Origin: Billgrantia lactosivorans | GTDB lineage: Bacteria; Pseudomonadota; Gammaproteobacteria; Pseudomonadales; Halomonadaceae | DNA length: 64,000 bases | Assembly (NCBI RefSeq): GCF_003254665.1 | Contig: NZ_QHGY01000001.1 | Location: 868,001 to 932,000 of the forward strand | Reading direction: 5' to 3' | Shown: positions 26,357 through 34,369 of the stretch, piece after piece | Position numbering within the stretch: the first letter of the stretch is position 1 | Layout: each line of letters opens with the position of its first letter | Position numbers and translations under genes: made by a program | Notes under the pieces: model-generated | Database searches by the model: none | Seen by the model: only the letters and a program-made list of their open reading frames with translations | Told to the model about the DNA's origin: nothing

Positions 26357-28027
26357 TCATGACGCAGTGCCAGTTGCAGCCTTCTCGGCGGCATCGGCAC
26401 GCAGCTTGAAGCGCTGTATCTTGCCGCTGGGTGTCTTGGGCAGAGTGTCGACGAACTCGATCACCCGCGGGAAGGCATGGGTGGAGAGCCGTTCACGCAC
26501 CCGCTGGCGGATCTCCTCGGCCAGCTCATCGCTCGCCTCGAAGCCCTCGCGCAGCACCACATAGGACTTGATGATCTCGCCGCGAATCTCGTCGGGCTGG
26601 CCCACCGCGGCCGATTCCGCCACCGCCGGGTGTGTCATCACCGTGTTCTCGACGTCGGTGGGCCCGACGCGGTAGCCGGCGGTGGTGATGATGTCGTCGT
26701 CACGGCCGGCGAACTGGAAGGTGCCGTCCTCGTTGCGGATCACCACGTCGCCGGTCAGGTAGTAGCCGTTGGCGAAGGGGTGCTTCTCCTGCCAGGTATA
26801 GCCGGCGAAGAAGTGGGCCGGCGAGCGCTTCATGTCCACCGCCAGCACGCCGGGCTCGCCCGCGGGCAGCTCGTTGTACTCGGCGTCGAGGATGGCCAGG
26901 CGGTAGCCGGGCATCGGCACGCCCATGGCGCCGACGTGCTTGGGATGCTCGAGCGCATGATGGTTGCAGCAGGTCATGCCGGTCTCGGTCTGGCCGTAGT
27001 GGTCCATCACCGGGCAGCCCAGCGAGCGCTCGACCCAGGTCACCACCTCGGTGTTGAGCGGCTCGCCGGCGGAGCTGGCCACGCGCAGCTCGAGGCGCTC
27101 GTGGGCGCTATCGAACAGCCCCGAGGCCTTCATCAGGCGATAGGCGGTCGGGGCGGCGGCAAAGTTGGTGATGCGATGCCGCTGCATGAAGGCGAGCGCC
27201 CCCTCGGCGCTGAAGCCCGCCTCGCAGAAGTGCGTGGTCACCCCCAGCAGCAACGGCCCGGCGATGGCGTAGTAGAGGCCGTAGGCCCAGCCGGGGTCGG
27301 CCATGTTCCAGAAGCGGTCGCTCTCGCGCAGGTCGATGGCCAGCTCCATGTAGAGCGCGAAGGCGGGCATGCCGGAGAGCGGCACCGCCACGCCCTTGGG
27401 CTTGCCCACGGTGCCCGAAGTGAACATCTGCAGGAACGGCGCCTCCGGCGAAAGCCGCGGCGGATTGGCCTGGATCGGCGAATGGGACAACGCCTCGCCC
27501 CAGTCGAGGTCGGCGTCGTGCCCCTCGCTTGCGCCGCCCACGGCCAGCACCGGCGGGCACTGCGACAGGCCGTCGAACTTGAAGCGGTTGGCGTGATCGG
27601 TGATCACCAGCCTGGTGTCGGCACGCCCCAGGCGGTAGTCCACGGCATCGGGGCCGAACGCGGTGAACAGCGGCTGATAGACCGCCCCGATGCGCCAGGT
27701 AGCCAGCACCGCGACCAACAGTTCGGGCGAGCGCGGCAGCATGCAGGCGATGCGATCGCCGACCCCGAGGCCACGCTCGGCGAACCAGCCGGCCAGCCTG
27801 GCGCTGCGCGCCTCCAGCTCGGCATAGGTGAGTCGGTTCACGCGGCCCTGGGTATCCTCGTGGATCAGCGCCAGCACCTCGCCCCGGCCAGCGCGCAGGT
27901 GGCGTCCGCAACAGGACTCGAAGGCGTTGAACTTGCCGTCGCCATGGTCGTCGAGGCGGCCAATGACGTCGTCGATGGAGAAACGCTCGTAATAGGGGGA
28001 ATACGCAGGAAGGGTTGGCGTGCTCAT
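26357..28027 (-). CDS. AMP-forming acyl-CoA synthetase (acetyl/propionyl/medium-chain type)
   Basis: A 556-aa ANL-superfamily ligase that makes acyl-CoA from a carboxylic acid, ATP and CoA. Motifs in order: P-loop TSGTVGKPKG, WNMADPGWAYG, DHYGQTETGM (core YGQTE), YLTGDV, GRDDDIITTAGYRVGPTDVE (hinge), and the catalytic Lys in TPSGKIQRFKLR. The WNMADPGWAYG type of motif is shared with acetyl-CoA synthetase and the medium-chain ACSM group; the substrate cannot be fixed from sequence alone. Start ATG at 28027 with AGAGGG 7 bases upstream. It has its own promoter and two operator-like palindromes upstream. Confidence 0.9.
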   Translation of the reverse strand: MSTPTLPAYSPYYERFSIDDVIGRLDDHGDGKFNAFESCCGRHLRAGRGEVLALIHEDTQGRVNRLTYAELEARSARLAGWFAERGLGVGDRIACMLPRSPELLVAVLATWRIGAVYQPLFTAFGPDAVDYRLGRADTRLVITDHANRFKFDGLSQCPPVLAVGGASEGHDADLDWGEALSHSPIQANPPRLSPEAPFLQMFTSGTVGKPKGVAVPLSGMPAFALYMELAIDLRESDRFWNMADPGWAYGLYYAIAGPLLLGVTTHFCEAGFSAEGALAFMQRHRITNFAAAPTAYRLMKASGLFDSAHERLELRVASSAGEPLNTEVVTWVERSLGCPVMDHYGQTETGMTCCNHHALEHPKHVGAMGVPMPGYRLAILDAEYNELPAGEPGVLAVDMKRSPAHFFAGYTWQEKHPFANGYYLTGDVVIRNEDGTFQFAGRDDDIITTAGYRVGPTDVENTVMTHPAVAESAAVGQPDEIRGEIIKSYVVLREGFEASDELAEEIRQRVRERLSTHAFPRVIEFVDTLPKTPSGKIQRFKLRADAAEKAATGTAS

Positions 28028-28127
28028 GGAGTGCCCTCTTGTACCGGTTTGTGCTTGTTGTCGATGCGCCTTGGCTCCGGCGCACTCCGAGGCGGTACGC
28101 GGTCGTGCCACGCGTCGGAATCTCTTC

Positions 28128-28156
28128 TGCTTAGAGTCAGTTGACGTAAGCGTCAA
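28128..28156 (-). promoter_or_regulatory. Predicted promoter of the acyl-CoA synthetase gene
   Basis: Minus strand: TTGACG (28156-28151), a 17-bp spacer and TAAGCA (28133-28128), about 100 bp before the ATG. The -35 is good and the -10 weak, as expected for a promoter that needs control or activation. Confidence 0.45.
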
Positions 28157-28157
28157 C
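28140..28157. promoter_or_regulatory. Palindrome over the -35 of the acyl-CoA synthetase promoter
   Basis: GTTGACG-TAAG-CGTCAAC: perfect 7-bp arms around a 4-bp centre. It resembles, from memory, the TTGACGTnnACGTCAA-like sites of the MerR-type regulator LiuR of branched-chain acid catabolism. No liuR gene is in the window. Confidence 0.55.
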
Positions 28158-28172
28158 CTAGCAAGCGCTTGG
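28157..28172. promoter_or_regulatory. TetR-type operator, copy A
   Basis: CCTAGC-AAGC-GCTTGG, a 16-bp near-palindrome directly upstream of the -35 of the synthetase promoter. It is identical at 13 of 16 positions to copy B (28857-28842, minus strand) upstream of tetR. It contains the perfect 10-bp palindrome CAAGCGCTTG. Confidence 0.6.
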
Positions 28173-28226
28173 TACAAGCTAGAAGCAAAGCGTGGGCGGG
28201 GCAACCCCCCGAGGCAGGGAGCCGGG

Positions 28227-28832
28227 CTAGACCTTGGTCGACAACCCGGGCCGGGGGTGCGTCGCCGGGGCGATCATCGCCACCAGCTCGCGTGCGAGAT
28301 CCTCGGGCTTGCGCGGCCCCTCGGGGTCGTACCAGCGCACGGTCCAGTTCAGCGCCCCCATGACGAAGCGCGATACCAAGAAGCGGTCGCCGTGGATCAG
28401 CCCGGCCGCGAGGGCCTCGTCGATGACCCGCTCCCACAGCTCCTCGTAGGCGTCGCGCAGGTGGCTCAGGTGGTCGCGGGCCGCCGGGTCGAGCCGACGC
28501 CACTCGTAGAGCGCCACAACATGCGCGTTGCGGTCGGTCAGCAGCGTCTCCAGGTGCGCCCGGGCCATGGCGTGCAGGCGCTCGCTGGCCGACTCCCCGC
28601 ACTCCTCCAGGGCCTGCCGCGCCAGCGTCAGGGCGTTCTGGGTGCCCTCCTCGATGACCGCGGCGAGAATCTCCTGCTTGTCGCGAAAATGGTGGAACAG
28701 GCTGCCGGACTTGATGCCCATCTCCTGGGCGAGCATGCGCACCGTGGTGCGGTCGAAGCCCTCCTGGACGAACAACTGGGCGGCCAGACGGGTCAATTCC
28801 TTGCGGCGAGGGGACTCGTTAACGACATTCAT
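28227..28832 (-). CDS. TetR-family transcriptional regulator
   Basis: A 201-aa repressor. The N-terminal HTH (ELTRLAAQLFVQEGFDRTTVRMLAQEMGI, then SGSLFHHFRDKQEIL) is followed by an all-helical ligand domain. It sits between a divergent thiolase gene and the co-oriented acyl-CoA synthetase gene, and the same 16-bp near-palindrome is found in front of both units, so it probably controls them and itself in response to an acyl-CoA. The ATG at 28832 lacks a clear ribosome site; the mRNA could be leaderless. Confidence 0.9.
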   Translation of the reverse strand: MNVVNESPRRKELTRLAAQLFVQEGFDRTTVRMLAQEMGIKSGSLFHHFRDKQEILAAVIEEGTQNALTLARQALEECGESASERLHAMARAHLETLLTDRNAHVVALYEWRRLDPAARDHLSHLRDAYEELWERVIDEALAAGLIHGDRFLVSRFVMGALNWTVRWYDPEGPRKPEDLARELVAMIAPATHPRPGLSTKV

Positions 28833-28841
28833 CGGGTTTAC

Positions 28842-28857
28842 ACTAGCGCTTGCTTGG
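28842..28857. promoter_or_regulatory. TetR-type operator, copy B
   Basis: Minus strand: CCAAGC-AAGC-GCTAGT, 10 bp upstream of the tetR ATG and in the region shared with the divergent thiolase gene. It overlaps a possible tetR -10 (TAGTGT, 28845-28840) and follows a possible thiolase -35 (TTTACA, 28837-28842). Confidence 0.6.
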
Positions 28858-29001
28858 TTGATCTTGAGAAAAGCACAGCGACGCTGGCAGGTCAACGCGA
28901 CATGCCGCCGAGAATGCGCGGACGAGACAGCCGACACGCCCCAGCGGTCCGGCTCGCGACGACAACAGACACAACGCAAGACACGACAGGAGAGCGCCAC
29001 C

Positions 29002-30189
29002 ATGAGCAGTCCCACCGATATCGTCTTCCTCTCCGCCACCCGCACCCCGATGGGCGGCATGCTCGGCAGCCTGGCCAGTCTCACGGCCCCCGAGCTTGCC
29101 GCCACGGCCATCCGCGCCGCCATCGAGCGCGCCGGCATCGAGGCCAATGCCATCGACGAAGGCATCATGGGCTGCGTGCTGCCGGCCGGGGTCAAGCAGG
29201 GCCCGGCCCGCCAGGCGATGCGCCAGGCCAACATCCCCGACGGCATCGGCGCCACCACCATCAACAAGCTGTGCGGTTCGGGCATGAAGGCCACCATGCT
29301 GGCCCACGACCTGATCCGCGCCGGCAGCGGCGAGGTGATCCTGGCGGGGGGCATGGAGTCGATGTCCAACGCCCCGCACGTGCTGACCAGGGCGCGCACC
29401 GGCTACCGCCTGGGCCACGGCGAGCTCAAGGACCACATGTTCCTCGACGGCCTGGAGGATGCCGAGACCGGCAAGCTGATGGGGGTCTTCGCCCAGGAGG
29501 TCGCCAGCCAGCGTGGCTATTCGCGCGAGCGCCTCGACGATTTCGCCATCGCCTCGCTGGAGCGCGCCATGGCGGCCACCAACGCCGGCCACCTGAACGC
29601 CGAGATGGCGCCGGTCACGGTCACCAGCCGCCAAGGGGAGAGCGTGGTCGAGCACGACGAGCAGCCGTTCCAGGCCAAGCTCGACAAGATCCGCTCGCTG
29701 CGCCCCGCCTTTGCCAAGGAGGGCACCATCACCGCGGCCAACTCCAGCTCGATTTCCGACGGCGCCTCGGCGCTGATCCTGTCGAGCCAGGCCGCCGCCG
29801 ACCGCCTCGGCGCCAAGCCGCTGGCGCGCATGCTCGGTCACAGCACCCACTCCCAGCACCCCAGCGAGTTCACCATCGCCCCGGTGGGCGCCATCGACAA
29901 GCTGCTCAAGAAGCTGGGCTGGAGCGTCGCCGACGTCGACCTGTTCGAGATCAACGAGGCCTTCGCCGTGGTCACCCTGCTGGCCATGGACGGGCTCGAC
30001 ATCCCCCACGACAAGGTCAACGTCTATGGCGGCGCCTGTGCCCAGGGCCACCCCATCGGCTCCACCGGCTCGCGCATCATCGCCACGCTGATCCACGCCC
30101 TGCGCACCCGGGGCGGCAAGCGCGGCATCGCCAGCCTGTGCATCGGCGGCGGCGAGGCCACGGCGGTGGCGGTCGAGCTGATCGACTGA
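29002..30189 (+). CDS. Acetyl-CoA C-acyltransferase (thiolase)
   Basis: A 395-aa thiolase with the full catalytic set: Cys91 in NKLCGSGMKA (acyl carrier), His350 in AQGHPIGSTG and Cys380 in SLCIGGGEA. It either splits 3-ketoacyl-CoA or condenses two acetyl-CoA; the sequence does not decide between them, but the degradative neighbourhood (ligase, hydroxyacyl-CoA dehydrogenase, TetR) favours breakdown. The residue before the active-site His loop is CAQGHP rather than the usual IALGHP, a small variation. The ATG at 29002 has AGGAGAG 8 bases upstream. It is followed 19 bp later by a hydrolase gene. Confidence 0.92.
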   Translation: MSSPTDIVFLSATRTPMGGMLGSLASLTAPELAATAIRAAIERAGIEANAIDEGIMGCVLPAGVKQGPARQAMRQANIPDGIGATTINKLCGSGMKATMLAHDLIRAGSGEVILAGGMESMSNAPHVLTRARTGYRLGHGELKDHMFLDGLEDAETGKLMGVFAQEVASQRGYSRERLDDFAIASLERAMAATNAGHLNAEMAPVTVTSRQGESVVEHDEQPFQAKLDKIRSLRPAFAKEGTITAANSSSISDGASALILSSQAAADRLGAKPLARMLGHSTHSQHPSEFTIAPVGAIDKLLKKLGWSVADVDLFEINEAFAVVTLLAMDGLDIPHDKVNVYGGACAQGHPIGSTGSRIIATLIHALRTRGGKRGIASLCIGGGEATAVAVELID

Positions 30190-30208
30190 GCGCGGCCGGG
30201 AGACCGTC

Positions 30209-30994
30209 ATGAGGGGATACCGCATCGAGACGCCACGGGGTGAGCTGCAGGCCGTGCGCTGGTCGCCGGCGGAAGAGGCTACGGGGCGCAGCCCCGTCGT
30301 GCTGCTGCACGACTCCCTGGGGTGCGTGGCCCTGTGGCGGGATTTCCCGCAGCGCCTGGCGCGGCGCACCGGACGCCCAGTCATCGCCTATGATCGCCTG
30401 GGCTACGGGCGCTCCGATGCCTATCCCGGCCCCCAGCCCGCCAGCTTCATCGCGGACGAACCACGGCAAGACCTGGCGGCGGTCCGCGAGCGGCTGGGGC
30501 TGGATCGCTTCGTGCTGCTGGGCCACAGCGTGGGCGGCTGCATGGCCGTCCACGCCGCCGGCGTCCATGCCGACGCCTGCGAGGCGCTGGTAACGGTGAG
30601 CGCCCAGGCCTTCAGCGAGCCGCGCACCCTGGCGGGAATCCGCGAGGCCGAGCGGGCCTTCGCCGCCCCCGAGCAGATGGCGCGCCTGGCGCGATACCAC
30701 GGTGACAAGGCCGTATGGGTGCTGCGTAGCTGGGTCGACAACTGGCACTCCGAAGCCTTCCGCGACTGGCGCCTGGATGATGCCCTACACCAGGTACGCT
30801 GCGCGACGCTGGCGCTCCACGGAGAAGACGACGCATACGGCTCTGCCGAGCAACCGGCACGCATCGCCGCGCTGACGGCGGGCCCCTCCGAGGCACGACT
30901 GCTGCCCGACTGCGGCCACGTTCCCCATCGCGAGTGCCCCGAGCGCCTGCTCGATCTCATCCAGCCCTTCCTCGCCGATCCGGCGATCCGCTAG
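30209..30994 (+). CDS. Alpha/beta-fold hydrolase
   Basis: A 261-aa cytoplasmic hydrolase: VVLLHDSLGCVALWRD (oxyanion region), nucleophile Ser in LLGHSVGGCM, Asp in LHGEDDAYG and His in DCGHVPHRECPE. The substrate is unknown; members act on esters, lactones or thioesters. The 19-bp distance suggests co-transcription with the thiolase. It ends 10 bp before the convergent fetB. Confidence 0.82.
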   Translation: MRGYRIETPRGELQAVRWSPAEEATGRSPVVLLHDSLGCVALWRDFPQRLARRTGRPVIAYDRLGYGRSDAYPGPQPASFIADEPRQDLAAVRERLGLDRFVLLGHSVGGCMAVHAAGVHADACEALVTVSAQAFSEPRTLAGIREAERAFAAPEQMARLARYHGDKAVWVLRSWVDNWHSEAFRDWRLDDALHQVRCATLALHGEDDAYGSAEQPARIAALTAGPSEARLLPDCGHVPHRECPERLLDLIQPFLADPAIR

Positions 30995-31004
30995 TTGCCT
31001 TCGC

Positions 31005-31808
31005 TCATCTCTGGGGAGTGGCGAGCCGGTCGAGGCGCAAGCGCTCGCGGGAATCGAACAGCCGACGACTACCCACCGCCACCGCCGCCAAGGTGCCGAA
31101 GCCCGTACCCAGCGTGATCGCGAACATGATCAGTATCTGGTACTTCACCGCCAGGCCCGGCGCGGTACCGGCAAGGATCTGTCCGGTCATCATCCCCGGC
31201 AGGCTGACCACACCCGCCGCGGCCATGGCATTGATCATCGGCATCAAGCCGCTGCGCATCGCCTCGCGGCGGATGTCGCCGATCGCCACCTGCCACGGCT
31301 CGCCCAGCATCAGGCGGTTCTCGATCACGCCCCGCTGGCGCCAGGCGGTATCGGTCAGGCGATCCAGCGCCAGCGCCACGCCGGTCATGGTGTTGCCGAG
31401 CAGCATGCCCAGCAGCGGAATGGCGTACTGCGGCCGATACCACGGCTCGGGGCCGATGACCACGGTCAGCGTCAATACGGCAACGGTAAACGAGGAGAGA
31501 AACATCGACAGCGTGCCGATACCGAAGGCCCAGCCGCCCAGCAGGCGACGCTTCTGGCGCGCCATCACCTCACGACCGGCAATCAGCAGCATGCCCAGCG
31601 CCATCAGCACCACCCACAGCAGCCGCTCCGCCGCGAACAACGCCTCCAGCACGAGGCCGACCAGCGCCAGCTGAATGACGGTACGCAGTGCAGCCACCAG
31701 CAGGCTGCGGCTCATGCCCAGCCGCATGGCGGCGACGCAGCCGGCAAGTCCCACGACCATCGTGGCCGCCAGTGCGAGCTGCCACCAGGAAAGCGCGATC
31801 ACGCCCAT
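31005..31808 (-). CDS. fetB: ABC transporter permease FetB (YbbM family)
   Basis: A 267-aa protein with about seven membrane helices, and the family blocks IGPEPWYRPQYAIPLLGMLLGN (core RPQYAIPLLGM) and LPGMMTGQILAG. In E. coli FetAB exports iron and raises resistance to peroxide. The start at 31808 lies inside the end of fetA (10-bp overlap). The acr3 arsenite pump diverges from the same promoter region, so a metal/metalloid grouping is visible. Confidence 0.85.
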   Translation of the reverse strand: MGVIALSWWQLALAATMVVGLAGCVAAMRLGMSRSLLVAALRTVIQLALVGLVLEALFAAERLLWVVLMALGMLLIAGREVMARQKRRLLGGWAFGIGTLSMFLSSFTVAVLTLTVVIGPEPWYRPQYAIPLLGMLLGNTMTGVALALDRLTDTAWRQRGVIENRLMLGEPWQVAIGDIRREAMRSGLMPMINAMAAAGVVSLPGMMTGQILAGTAPGLAVKYQILIMFAITLGTGFGTLAAVAVGSRRLFDSRERLRLDRLATPQR

Positions 31809-32419
31809 GCGACGCCCACCTCCTCCAGCCGCCCCTGCACGATCCGCCAATGGCGGTTGGCCACCCGGGCGATCTGCTCGCGGTCATGCGCCACCCACAG
31901 GGTGGGCCAGCCGCGCTCACGAACCCGCTCCAGGAGCCAGGCTTCCACACGCTGACTGGCAACGTCGTCCAGGTTGGCGGTCGGCTCGTCGAGCAGCAGC
32001 GCCCCAGGCTCGCGGCTCACGGCCCGCAGCAGCCCCAGGCGCTGCTTCTCGCCGGTGGAGAGTCGCCCCACCTGCCAGGCCAGGGTGTCGCGCGTGAATC
32101 CCAGCGCCTCCAGCTCCGCCGCCTCCGGCTCGCCCGTGAAGTGCTCGCCCACCGTCTCGGCCCACCAGTGGCTCTCGGCGGGCACCAGCATCACCCGACG
32201 CCGCCAGGCGTGGCCGGGCATATGCGCCTGAGCCTGGTCACCCAGCCAGATCTCGCCCTCATGGGGGTCGAGATCGGCCACCGCGCGCAGCAGCCGGCTC
32301 TTGCCCGAGCCGCTGGCACCGGAGAGGCAAACGATCTCGCCTGGCGAGACCTCGAGCTCGATGCCATTCAGGGCGCCGATGCCTACGTCAGCCAGCCGCA
32401 GAGTTTCGGTTGAGCCCAA
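31799..32419 (-). CDS. fetA: ABC transporter ATP-binding protein FetA (YbbL family)
   Basis: A 206-aa ATPase: Walker A SGASGSGKSRLLR, signature LSTGEKQRLGL (a divergent LSGGQ), Walker B ALLLDEPTANLD, and WVAHDREQ. Partner of FetB. I chose a TTG start at 32419, with GGGGAGG 4 bases upstream and the family N-terminus directly after it; no in-frame ATG is better placed. It has its own extended -10 at 32449-32457. Confidence 0.85.
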   Translation of the reverse strand: MGSTETLRLADVGIGALNGIELEVSPGEIVCLSGASGSGKSRLLRAVADLDPHEGEIWLGDQAQAHMPGHAWRRRVMLVPAESHWWAETVGEHFTGEPEAAELEALGFTRDTLAWQVGRLSTGEKQRLGLLRAVSREPGALLLDEPTANLDDVASQRVEAWLLERVRERGWPTLWVAHDREQIARVANRHWRIVQGRLEEVGVAWA

Positions 32420-32448
32420 GTCGCCTCCCCGTTCTCGGTATTGGCCGA

Positions 32449-32457
32449 ATCATAGCA
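32449..32457 (-). promoter_or_regulatory. Extended -10 promoter of fetAB
   Basis: Minus strand TGC-TATGAT (32457-32449), a full extended -10, about 30 bp before the fetA start. Confidence 0.55.
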
Positions 32458-32490
32458 GCGCTCGCCCTGGTTTCGACATGCCTGGCGGCG

Positions 32491-32520
32491 TTGCCCATAT
32501 ATGGGAAAGCATATATCTTT
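32491..32520 (+). promoter_or_regulatory. acr3 promoter with AT-rich ArsR-like operator
   Basis: TTGCCC (32491-32496), a 17-bp spacer and TATCTT (32514-32519). The spacer contains the 12-bp palindrome CCCATATATGGG (32494-32505) and a second, near-palindromic AAAGCATATATCTTT. ATAT-type dyads lying across the promoter are typical of ArsR repression. Confidence 0.65.
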
Positions 32521-32555
32521 CGCCAGGCACAGCGAGAATCGAAGGAGCGATACAA

Positions 32556-33638
32556 ATGGCAGGCGGTTCCCCTCAGATGCCCTCCTCCGACGTGGGGATG
32601 GGTGACTTCGAGCGTTTTCTCTCCGTGTGGGTGGCCCTTGCCATCGTGGCCGGGGTACTGCTGGGCCAGTTCGTTCCCGCCGTTCCCGAGACACTGGCTC
32701 GCTTCGAAGTCGCCCAGGTTTCGATCCCGGTGGCGCTCCTGATCTGGGCGATGATCTTTCCGATGATGGCGCAGATCGATTTCACCGCCGTGCTCGGCGT
32801 TCGCCGCCAGCCCAAGGGGCTGGTTATCACCACCACGGTGAACTGGCTGATCAAGCCTTTTACCATGTACGCCATCGCCTGGGGCTTCCTGATGGTGCTG
32901 TTCCGGCCCTGGATTCCCGAACCGTTGGCCAGCCAGTACCTCGCCGGCGCGATCCTGCTCGGTGCCGCGCCCTGTACCGCCATGGTCTTCGTCTGGAGTA
33001 CCCTGACTCGCGGTGACGCGGCCTATACCCTGGTACAGGTGGCTCTCAACGACCTGATCATGCTGTTCGCCTTCGCCCCCATCGTGATCCTCCTGCTCGG
33101 CGTCTCCAACATCCAGGTGCCGTGGGATACCGTGGCGCTGTCGGTTCTTCTCTACATCGTCATCCCGCTGTCGGCCGGCTACCTGACCCGGCGCAGCCTG
33201 ATCGCCCGCCACGGCCTCGCGTGGTACGACTCCGTCTTCATGAAGCGGCTGGGGCCGATCACCCCCGTCGGCCTGATCGTCACCCTGGTGCTGTTGTTCG
33301 CCTTCCAGGGCGACGTCATCCTCGCCAACCCGCTGCACATCGTGCTGATCGCGATTCCACTGGTCCTCCAGACGTTTCTGATCTTCTTCATCGCCTATGG
33401 CTGGGCCAAGGCGTGGCGGGTCCCCCACAGCGTCGCCGCCCCCGGGGCGATGATCGGTGCCAGCAATTTCTTCGAACTGGCTGTGGCCGCTGCCATTTCG
33501 CTGTTCGGTCTGCAATCCGGCGCGGCACTGGCCACGGTGGTGGGCGTGCTGGTGGAAGTGCCGCTGATGCTGGCCCTGGTGCGCATCGCCAACAGCACAC
33601 GACACCACTTTCCATCCGCCAGCGTGGGCCGGGGCTAA
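32556..33638 (+). CDS. acr3: Arsenite efflux transporter Acr3
   Basis: A 360-aa inner-membrane permease with about ten helices. It exports arsenite (and perhaps antimonite) using the proton gradient. The conserved Cys lies in GAAPCTAMVFVWS, and the MIGASNFFELAVA block near the end matches the family. The ATG at 32556 has AAGGAG upstream. arsR and arsC are 0.3-1.2 kb downstream on the other strand, so the ars genes form two facing units. Its stop overlaps a frame of the chemoreceptor-like remnant on the minus strand. Confidence 0.93.
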   Translation: MAGGSPQMPSSDVGMGDFERFLSVWVALAIVAGVLLGQFVPAVPETLARFEVAQVSIPVALLIWAMIFPMMAQIDFTAVLGVRRQPKGLVITTTVNWLIKPFTMYAIAWGFLMVLFRPWIPEPLASQYLAGAILLGAAPCTAMVFVWSTLTRGDAAYTLVQVALNDLIMLFAFAPIVILLLGVSNIQVPWDTVALSVLLYIVIPLSAGYLTRRSLIARHGLAWYDSVFMKRLGPITPVGLIVTLVLLFAFQGDVILANPLHIVLIAIPLVLQTFLIFFIAYGWAKAWRVPHSVAAPGAMIGASNFFELAVAAAISLFGLQSGAALATVVGVLVEVPLMLALVRIANSTRHHFPSASVGRG

Positions 33639-33793
33639 GCCGGTTCGAGCAGCGCTTCAACCGGGCGCTGCACGGGCGTCACCTTGCCTTCGGGCTACTG
33701 CCGGAAACCAACCGCACCCAGGATCAGCACGCTGAAGGTTACCAGCACCAGCGACCAGCTGAGCCGTACCGTCATGTCTTGGAATCGCTTCAT
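33635..33793 (-). pseudogene. Chemoreceptor-like N-terminal remnant
   Basis: From an ATG at 33793 (GGGGAG just upstream) runs a 32-aa frame, MKRFQDMTVRLSWSLVLVTF and on to ILGAVGFRQ, that looks like the cytoplasmic start and first membrane helix of a methyl-accepting chemotaxis protein. It stops at TAG 33695. The same frame then continues for about 19 codons (PEGKVTPVQRPVEALLEPA) to a second TAG at 33635, and this could be a receptor C-terminus. The sensing, HAMP and signalling domains are missing. It is either a deletion remnant or a real one-helix micro-protein. Confidence 0.45.
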
Positions 33794-33920
33794 ACGCTCC
33801 CCGCGCGTTGGTGGTCGTCCGACACAGCCATCAAAGGCCGCCTCGTCGGGGAACATAAGTAACAGCTGAAGATGACAGTTCGAGGAAGACAGGAAAAACG
33901 AGAGGAACGGCCAGGATTAA

Positions 33921-34274
33921 TCAACAAAACGCAGCGCGGCGCTCCGGACGGTTACCCATCCCAAGCAGACGCGCCTGCAAGGCGTCCAGGCGGGACGCCT
34001 CACCGGCCTCGGCGGCGGCGAGGACGGCCGTCACCCAGTCGGCGAGGGGCTCGGCCAGCCGATAATAGACCCACTGGCCATCGCGATGATCCTGCAGCAG
34101 CCCGCATTCGCGCAGCTGCGCCAGATGGCGCGATACCTTGGGCTGGGGTTCGCCGAGCGCATGGGTCATCTCGCACACGCACAGCTCGCCCTCGCGCCAG
34201 ATCAGCAGCGTCAACTGCAGGCGAGTCTCATCGGCGAGGCACTTGAAGAGTCGGGCAGGCTCGGGCAGGGTCAA
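33921..34274 (-). CDS. arsR: ArsR/SmtB-family arsenic-responsive repressor
   Basis: A 117-aa winged-helix repressor with the metalloid-binding ELCVCEM motif (Cys32, Cys34) at the start of the DNA-recognition region and the helix PQPKVSRHLAQLRECGLL. Arsenite binding to the cysteines releases DNA. I chose a TTG start at 34274 because AAGGAGG stands 4 bases upstream and family N-termini match. Likely targets are acr3 and its own gene. It lies 95 bp after arsC on the same strand. Confidence 0.92.
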   Translation of the reverse strand: MTLPEPARLFKCLADETRLQLTLLIWREGELCVCEMTHALGEPQPKVSRHLAQLRECGLLQDHRDGQWVYYRLAEPLADWVTAVLAAAEAGEASRLDALQARLLGMGNRPERRAAFC

Positions 34275-34298
34275 GGCGCCTCCTTTATACGACGGGAG

Positions 34299-34321
34299 TT
34301 GACGTCACCATTCTACGTCAA
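34299..34321. promoter_or_regulatory. Inverted repeat upstream of arsR
   Basis: TTGACGT (34299-34305) and ACGTCAA (34315-34321) are perfect complements 9 bp apart. A possible -10 for arsR (TAGAAT, minus strand 34313-34308) lies between the arms, so a bound protein would cover the promoter. It does not resemble the AT-rich acr3 site. Confidence 0.5.
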
Positions 34322-34369
34322 TCCCGGTGCACCAACAGCGGCGGCTGACGCCGCCACGCCCACGCTTCC

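Noticed and set aside
34284-34289. TATAAA as the arsR -10 box
   Set aside because: It directly adjoins the AAGGAGG ribosome site, so transcription would begin at or beyond that site; TAGAAT at 34313-34308 is better placed.
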